Shown here: piece by piece, positions 5,559 through 10,469 of the stretch
Numbering within the stretch: position 1 is the stretch's first letter
Layout: each line of letters begins with the position of its first letter
NCBI GenBank assembly: GCA_002404115.1
Contig: DHJB01000038.1
Coordinates: 1 to 10,469, forward strand
DNA length: 10,469 nt
Origin: Microbacteriaceae bacterium UBA4731
GTDB taxonomy: Bacteria; Actinomycetota; Actinomycetes; Actinomycetales; Microbacteriaceae
Direction: 5' to 3'
Translations under genes and position numbers: made by a program
The notes under the pieces: generated by a model
Told to the model about the DNA's origin: nothing
The model's input: the letters and a program-made list of their open reading frames with translations, nothing else
Database searches by the model: none

Positions 5559-6785
5559 ATGACCTTATTCATCGTCCTTGCCATCATCTCCGCCGTCGTC
5601 ACCTTCGGGCTGTCGATCGTCGTCTACAAGCTGAGCCTCAAGTACCGTCTCTACCCGAAGATCCGGGAACGCGACGTGCACACCATGCCGACGCCGCGCC
5701 TGGGCGGGATCGCGATGTTCCTCGGCATCCTCGTCGCCTTCGGCGTCTCCTACCTGATCGCCTCCCAGTTCGCCCCGCTGCGGCTGATCTTCGCGGATCC
5801 GCAGAAGATCCTCGCCATCGTGGGCGCCGCGCTGCTCATCGTGCTCCTCGGCGTCGCCGACGACATCTGGGACCTCGACTGGATGACCAAACTGGCCGGA
5901 CAGTTCATCGCCGCCGGCCTGGTCGCCTGGCAGGGCGTGCAGATCTACTCCCTGCCGATCGGCGGTCTCACCGTCGGCTCCGGCTGGATGTCGATCGTGA
6001 TCACGGTCATGGCGATCGTGATCGTGATGAACATGATCAACTTCATCGACGGGCTCGACGGCCTCGTGGCCGGCGTCGCGCTCATCGCCAACGGCGTGTT
6101 CTTCCTCTACAGCTACCTGCTGGCTCGGGACACCTCTCCCACCAACTACTTCAACCTCGCGTCGCTGATCGCCGCGATCCTCGTGGGGGCGTGCGCCGGG
6201 TTCCTGCCGCTGAACTGGCATCCGGCCAAGATGTTCATGGGCGATGCCGGCGCCCTGCTGGTCGGCCTCCTGATGGCCACCTCCGCGATCGCCATCACCG
6301 GCCAGATCGACCCCACCGCCGTCAACCGCTCCGTGCTCTTCCCGGCGTTCATCCCGATCATCCTGCCGGTGGCGATCCTGATCATCCCGTTGCTCGACTT
6401 CGGACTGGCCGTCTTCCGCCGTGTGCGCGCCGGCAAGTCGCCGTTCAGCGCGGACCGGAAGCATCTGCACCATCGGCTCCTCGACATGGGACACTCCCAA
6501 CTGCACGCCGTGCTCATCTTCTACGGCTGGACGGCCGCGGCGTCGATCGGCTGCCTGTTGTACTACGTCCTGCCGGTCTATTTCAAGCTTCCCGGCTGGT
6601 ACGCCACCATCTTCCTGGTCCTCGCGCTGCTCGCCTGCACGATCGTCACGCTGGCCCCGCTGAGCCGCCGGAAGGCGGTCGAGGCCGCCAGCCAGCTCGC
6701 GCCGAGCACATCAGGCCACACCGCTGAAACCGCCCAACTCGACCCTCTCGATGAGGCTTCTGAGAACGCCGAGGAGATCGCATGA
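5559..6785 (+). CDS. wecA: Polyprenyl-phosphate N-acetylglucosamine-1-phosphate transferase (WecA/Rfe, MraY-like family)
   Basis: This integral membrane enzyme transfers sugar-1-phosphate, probably GlcNAc-1-P from UDP-GlcNAc, to decaprenyl or undecaprenyl phosphate. It primes synthesis of cell-wall-linked glycan. The 408-residue protein has about ten or eleven hydrophobic segments. Family motifs appear in order: HTMPTPRLGG (41-50), GVADDIWDLD (98-107) with the Asp101-Asp102 pair, MNMINFIDGLDGLVAG (157-172), MFMGDAG (225-231) and the cytoplasmic HLHHRLLD (302-309), which separates WecA-type enzymes from MraY. The last 40 residues are polar and acidic and probably face the cytoplasm. The ATG lies 3 nt after the tsaC stop with no good ribosome-binding site, so translation is probably coupled. 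Its stop overlaps the next start (ATGA). The exact sugar substrate is inferred from the family and from synteny with mycobacterial Rv1302. Confidence 0.93.
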   Translation: MTLFIVLAIISAVVTFGLSIVVYKLSLKYRLYPKIRERDVHTMPTPRLGGIAMFLGILVAFGVSYLIASQFAPLRLIFADPQKILAIVGAALLIVLLGVADDIWDLDWMTKLAGQFIAAGLVAWQGVQIYSLPIGGLTVGSGWMSIVITVMAIVIVMNMINFIDGLDGLVAGVALIANGVFFLYSYLLARDTSPTNYFNLASLIAAILVGACAGFLPLNWHPAKMFMGDAGALLVGLLMATSAIAITGQIDPTAVNRSVLFPAFIPIILPVAILIIPLLDFGLAVFRRVRAGKSPFSADRKHLHHRLLDMGHSQLHAVLIFYGWTAAASIGCLLYYVLPVYFKLPGWYATIFLVLALLACTIVTLAPLSRRKAVEAASQLAPSTSGHTAETAQLDPLDEASENAEEIA

Positions 6786-7255
6786 CCACCCCTACACCAC
6801 CCACGAACCAGCCGTCGTCGATCCCGGTGCTGCACCGCATCCTGGTCTGGGGAGGCCTGCTCGCGCTCGGCATCGCCGTTGTCGGCGCCATCGTCGGCGG
6901 GCTCGTCGCCGGCGGCCCCGGCGTGCTCAGCGCCCTGGTCGGAACGGTGATGGCCGTTGTCTTCATGGGGATCACGGCCGCCAGCATCCTGCTCGCCAAC
7001 CGGTTCGCGGGTTCGGACGCGGCCATCGGCGCGTTCTTCGGCATCGTCCTGGGTGGCTGGCTGGTCAAGTTCGTGCTGTTCCTCGTGCTCGTGATCCTGC
7101 TCAAGGACCAGCCGTGGGTTCACCCGATCGTGCTCTTCCTCAGCATCATCGCCGGTGTGGTCGGCTCGCTCGTCGTCGATGCGGTCGTGGTCATGAAGAG
7201 CCGGATGCCGTATGTGAGCGACGCCACCCTCCCCGGCTCGGGCGACCGGGAGTAA
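6782..7255 (+). CDS. Small four-helix membrane protein, AtpI-like (Rv1303 position)
   Basis: This 157-residue protein has a short Pro/Thr-rich N-terminus and four predicted transmembrane segments at about 19-42, 47-71, 82-107 and 113-137, ending in a polar tail. It lies directly before the ATP synthase genes, the position held by atpI in many bacteria and by Rv1303 in M. tuberculosis. AtpI-type proteins are thought to help assemble the c-ring or to handle Mg2+, but that role is inferred here from position and topology; the primary sequence has no diagnostic motif I can point to. The ATG overlaps the wecA stop by 4 nt (ATGA), and GAGGAG at 6771-6776 inside wecA is a good ribosome-binding site with a 5-nt spacer. 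It is therefore translated with wecA, while the atp genes proper have their own likely promoter downstream. Confidence 0.75.
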   Translation: MTTPTPPTNQPSSIPVLHRILVWGGLLALGIAVVGAIVGGLVAGGPGVLSALVGTVMAVVFMGITAASILLANRFAGSDAAIGAFFGIVLGGWLVKFVLFLVLVILLKDQPWVHPIVLFLSIIAGVVGSLVVDAVVVMKSRMPYVSDATLPGSGDRE

Positions 7256-7274
7256 TACTTCTCTCTCGATTCGG

Positions 7275-7299
7275 CTCTAGGCCCGTTTCTTGCTAGAGT
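7275..7299 (+). promoter_or_regulatory. Candidate atp operon promoter with inverted repeat over the -10
   Basis: TGC-TAGAGT (7291-7299) is an extended -10 (TGN followed by TANNNT), which would start transcription near 7306. An inverted repeat, CTCTAG (7275-7280) and CTAGAG (7293-7298), has a 12-nt spacer, and its right arm overlaps the -10. That could be an operator or coincidence. The -35 region at 17-18 nt spacing is poor, which is usual with an extended -10. The leader to atpB would be about 100 nt. I see nothing else definite in the 149-nt gap 7256-7404. Confidence 0.4.
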
Positions 7300-7393
7300 T
7301 ACGAGCGATCCGCCCCGGCTTGCGCCTGCTGCACAGCGTCGTAAGCCCACCATTCATTCGTCGTCGCGAGAGCAGAGCTCACCGCCCGAAAAC

Positions 7394-7398
7394 AGGAG
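7394..7398 (+). promoter_or_regulatory. Ribosome-binding site deciding the atpB start
   Basis: AGGAG lies 6 nt before a CTG codon at 7405 in the atpB frame. Between the in-frame stop at 7342-7344 and the first ATG at 7525 there is no ATG, GTG or TTG in this frame, so the ribosome-binding site points to CTG 7405 as the start. Confidence 0.65.
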
Positions 7399-7404
7399 AA
7401 AGCG

Positions 7405-8500
<1,096 letters not shown>

Positions 8501-8529
8501 TCCTCTTTACTACCTAGTTAGGAGGCATG

Positions 8530-9081
8530 ATGCTTCACGCAGTGATTGCAGCTGCCGCCGTGGGCGAGCAGCACAACCCGCTCATCCCCGGGATTCCCGA
8601 CCTCATCTGGTCGGCGGTCTGCTTTGCCGTGATTCTGTTCTTCTTCTGGAAGCTCGTGCTCCCGAGGATGCAGAAGCTCCTCGACGACCGCGCAGAGGCC
8701 ATCGAGGGCAACATCGCCAAGGCCGACGACGCCCAGCGCAAGGCCGAGGCTGCTCTCGAGCAGTACACGGCCCAGCTCGCTGAGGCACGCTCCGAGGCCG
8801 GCCACATCCGTGACCAGGCTCGCGCCGACGGTCAGCGGATCGTGGCAGAGCACAAGGAACTGGCATCGGTTGAGGCAGCACGCATCGCTGCCAGCGCCAA
8901 GACCCAGATCGAAGCAGAGCGCCAGGCAGCAGTCGTGTCGCTCCGCTCCGAAGTCGGCACCCTGGCCATCGACCTCGCCTCCGGCGTAATCGGCGAAAGC
9001 CTGACCGACGACGCGAAGGCCGGCGCAATTGTCGATCGCTTCCTCGCAGACCTCGAGGCTTCGGAGAAGGCAGCTAAGTAA
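8530..9081 (+). CDS. atpF: F1Fo ATP synthase subunit b
   Basis: Subunit b is the peripheral stalk that holds F1 still against the rotor. The 183-residue protein has a short periplasmic N-terminus, one transmembrane helix (about 22-44, with IWSAVCFAVILFFFWKLVLP), and a long charged coiled coil (about 48-140) rich in Ala, Glu, Lys and Arg. The C-terminal part (140-183) binds the delta subunit. Two ATGs stand in tandem at 8527 and 8530. The GGAGG at 8521-8525 is 1 nt from the first and 4 nt from the second, so the second is preferred. The stop TAA overlaps the atpH start by one base (TAATG). It is a single b gene; no b' gene is seen. Confidence 0.95.
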   Translation: MLHAVIAAAAVGEQHNPLIPGIPDLIWSAVCFAVILFFFWKLVLPRMQKLLDDRAEAIEGNIAKADDAQRKAEAALEQYTAQLAEARSEAGHIRDQARADGQRIVAEHKELASVEAARIAASAKTQIEAERQAAVVSLRSEVGTLAIDLASGVIGESLTDDAKAGAIVDRFLADLEASEKAAK

Positions 9082-9878
9082 TGGGAAGCGCCACCAGAGA
9101 GGCTTTGGCCTCGTCGAGGGCCGCACTGGCTGCCCTCGGCAGCTCGGTCGATCTGGCGACGGGCGAAAGCCTGTTCACCGCCGGACGAGTCGTCGGCGAC
9201 TCGTCCCAGCTGCGTTCAGCGCTGGCCGACTCGTCGTCGCCCGTCGCGGCACGGGTTGCTCTCGTCGAGCGAGTATTTTCCCCCACCCTCACGCCGAGCG
9301 CGGTCGAACTGCTCAAGGCGGCCGCTTCGGTGCGCTGGTCCAGCCAGGGTGACCTGCTGGCCGGCATCGAAGAGCTGGGGCTGCGGGCAACCGCCGCCTC
9401 CGCGCCGAGGAACGTGTCAATCGAGGCCGAACTGTTCTCCTTCGCCGCGGCGGTTTCCTCCAATGCCGGACTTGAACTTGCCCTCACGAGCAAGCTCGGC
9501 CGAGCGGAATCGAAGCTGGAGCTCGTCAACGCACTCCTCGACGGCAAGGTTTCGGCCCACACTCTGGCGATCGTCCGTCACCTGGTGCGTCAGCCTCGCG
9601 GCCGACGGATCGGCCAGCTGTTGCGCCACGCGGCCTCCGTTGTCGCCGACCAGTCCGGAACGTCGATCGCGACGGTCGCCTCGGCCGGCGCGTTGTCCCC
9701 GGAGCAGCTCGAGCGGTTGAACAAGAGCCTGGCGGTGCGTTACGGCCGCGAACTCACGATCAACCAGATCGTCGACCCTACCCTCGTCGGCGGCGTGCGC
9801 GTGCAGATCGGCGATGACGTGATCGACGGCAGCATCGCCACCCGCCTCAAGGACTTGAGACTCCAGCTTGCCGGCTGA
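9081..9878 (+). CDS. atpH: F1Fo ATP synthase subunit delta, long actinobacterial form
   Basis: Delta (OSCP in mitochondria) caps F1 and joins it to subunit b. The C-terminal signature is clear: VDPTLVGGVRVQIGDDVIDGSIATRLKDL (231-259). At 265 residues it is about 90 longer than E. coli delta (177), as in other actinobacteria. The extra length lies at the N-terminus and looks like a second copy of the helical domain: residues 31-80 align without gaps to 118-167 at an offset of 87 (LF, AL, LV and following hydrophobic positions coincide). The ATG at 9081 overlaps the atpF stop, and AAGG at 9067-9070 lies 10 nt upstream. An 87-nt gap with hairpins separates it from atpA. It is not fused to a b-type helix as in mycobacteria. 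Confidence 0.95.
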   Translation: MGSATREALASSRAALAALGSSVDLATGESLFTAGRVVGDSSQLRSALADSSSPVAARVALVERVFSPTLTPSAVELLKAAASVRWSSQGDLLAGIEELGLRATAASAPRNVSIEAELFSFAAAVSSNAGLELALTSKLGRAESKLELVNALLDGKVSAHTLAIVRHLVRQPRGRRIGQLLRHAASVVADQSGTSIATVASAGALSPEQLERLNKSLAVRYGRELTINQIVDPTLVGGVRVQIGDDVIDGSIATRLKDLRLQLAG

Positions 9879-9893
9879 CCTACGGTCAACCGG
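9871..9893 (+). other. Hairpin over the atpH stop codon
   Basis: CCGG-C-TGACC, loop TAC, GGTCA-A-CCGG: a 5-bp stem (9876-9880 with 9884-9888), one C-A mismatch, and a further 4-bp stem (9871-9874 with 9890-9893). The stop codon TGA is inside the left arm. No T-tract follows. Confidence 0.5.
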
Positions 9894-9907
9894 AATAGAA
9901 ACCTCGC

Positions 9908-9921
9908 AGACGGCAACGTCT
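9908..9921 (+). other. Small hairpin with GCAA tetraloop, atpH-atpA gap
   Basis: AGACG (9908-9912) and CGTCT (9917-9921) form a 5-bp stem closed by GCAA, a GNRA-type stable tetraloop. It is the second of three hairpins between atpH and atpA. Confidence 0.5.
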
Positions 9922-9935
9922 CGAAAAGACAAAAC

Positions 9936-9952
9936 CTGTACACCCCGTACAG
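9936..9952 (+). other. Hairpin just upstream of the atpA ribosome-binding site
   Basis: CTGTAC (9936-9941) and GTACAG (9947-9952) form a 6-bp perfect stem around the loop ACCCC. A-rich bases flank both sides. It ends 2 nt before the AAGGGA ribosome-binding site (9955-9960) of atpA, so it can affect access of ribosomes or protect a processed mRNA 5' end. Confidence 0.55.
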
Positions 9953-9965
9953 AAAAGGGAAGATG

Positions 9966-10469
9966 ATGGCAGAACTAACGATCAGCCCCGATGAGATCCG
10001 CGACGCTCTCCAGGACTTCGTCAAGTCCTACGAGCCGAACAAGACCGCAACGACCGAGGTCGGTTACGTCACCACAGCCGGCGACGGAATTGCCCACGTT
10101 TCGGGTCTGCCCGGCGTGATGGCCAACGAGCTCATCAAGTTCGCCGACGGAACGCTGGGCCTCGCCCAGAACCTCGACGAAGATGAGATCGGCGTCGTCG
10201 TGCTCGGCGAGTTCGCTGGAGTCGTTGAGGGCATGGAGGTGCACCGCACAGGCGAGGTTCTCTCCGTTCCCGTCGGCGATGGCTACCTCGGTCGCGTCGT
10301 CGACCCGCTCGGCGCCCCGATCGACGGCCTCGGCCCCATCGCGACCGAAGGCCGCCGTGCGCTCGAACTGCAGGCACCCGGCGTCATGTCCCGCAAGTCG
10401 GTCCACGAGCCGATGCAGACCGGCATCAAGGCCATCGACGCGATGATCCCGATCGGCCGCGGCCAGCGC
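9966..10469 (+). CDS. atpA: F1Fo ATP synthase subunit alpha, 3' end cut by window edge
   Basis: Alpha forms the F1 hexamer with beta and carries non-catalytic nucleotide sites. The visible 168 codons run open to the right edge. The protein starts [19 protein letters not shown], followed by the N-terminal beta-barrel domain (about 28-97: [23 protein letters not shown] and onward), then [14 protein letters not shown] (108-121) and [16 protein letters not shown] (153-168). The window ends just before the expected P-loop. Two ATGs stand in tandem at 9963 and 9966; AAGGGA (9955-9960) is 2 nt from the first and 5 nt from the second, so the second is preferred. The family is slightly over 500 residues, so about two thirds of the gene is missing. 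Confidence 0.96.
   Translation, partial: MAELTISPDEIRDALQDFVKSYEPNKTATTEVGYVTTAGDGIAHVSGLPGVMANELIKFADGTLGLAQNLDEDEIGVVVLGEFAGVVEGMEVHRTGEVLSVPVGDGYLGRVVDPLGAPIDGLGPIATEGRRALELQAPGVMSRKSVHEPMQTGIKAIDAMIPIGRGQR

Noticed and set aside
5565..6506. A 313-codon minus-strand frame opposite wecA
   Set aside because: The Asp/Glu/His/Arg-rich translation is what results from reading a hydrophobic membrane-protein gene backwards; wecA motifs are complete on the plus strand.
8501..8526. Possible sequestration of the atpF ribosome-binding site by CCTC (8502-8505) pairing with GAGG (8522-8525)
   Set aside because: Only four base pairs across a 16-nt loop; too weak to claim.

Overview
The window is high-GC DNA with the gene order of an actinobacterial housekeeping cluster: prfA, prmC, tsaC (Sua5/YrdC family), wecA/rfe, a small AtpI-like membrane protein, then atpB-E-F-H-A. 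This matches the order around the ATP synthase genes of Mycobacterium tuberculosis (Rv1299 to Rv1308, from memory). Here atpF and atpH are separate genes, not the mycobacterial b-delta fusion, and delta is a long 265-residue form. Protein style and codon use suggest Micrococcales, probably Microbacteriaceae. I cannot name a genus.

Layout: (1) 1-973, the 3' nine-tenths of prfA (release factor 1), cut by the left edge. (2) 974-1092, a convergent gap with a striking 61-nt, almost perfect palindrome. (3) 1093-3673, a minus-strand block transcribed cysK -> cysE -> 2-oxoglutarate/Fe(II) oxygenase, which separates prfA from prmC; these two are usually adjacent. (4) 3674-4670, a short divergent spacer and prmC, which appears leaderless. 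(5) 4671-5555, a strong hairpin, then a second apparent leaderless promoter and tsaC, whose protein ends in an acidic tail encoded by a 15-bp tandem repeat. (6) 5559-7255, wecA and the AtpI-like gene, tightly coupled to tsaC. (7) 7256-10469, a likely promoter and leader, then atpB (apparently with a CTG start), atpE, atpF, atpH and the first 168 codons of atpA, cut by the right edge just before the P-loop.

How the genes work together: PrmC methylates the GGQ glutamine of release factors such as RF1, encoded next door. TsaC makes threonylcarbamoyl-AMP for tRNA t6A. WecA starts polyprenyl-linked cell-wall glycan synthesis. CysE and CysK are the two enzymes that turn serine into cysteine. The atp genes encode the proton-driven F1Fo ATP synthase.

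I found no CRISPR array, tRNA or rRNA gene, insertion sequence, prophage or toxin/defence system, and no clear new multi-gene system. The points worth a second look are mostly regulatory or architectural: the convergent palindrome, the cysK-cysE-oxygenase insertion, two promoter/start pairs with identical 8-nt spacing and no Shine-Dalgarno sequence, the probable CTG start of atpB, an apparent internal duplication in AtpH, and three hairpins in a row at the atpH-atpA junction. No stretch without a gene exceeds 150 bases.
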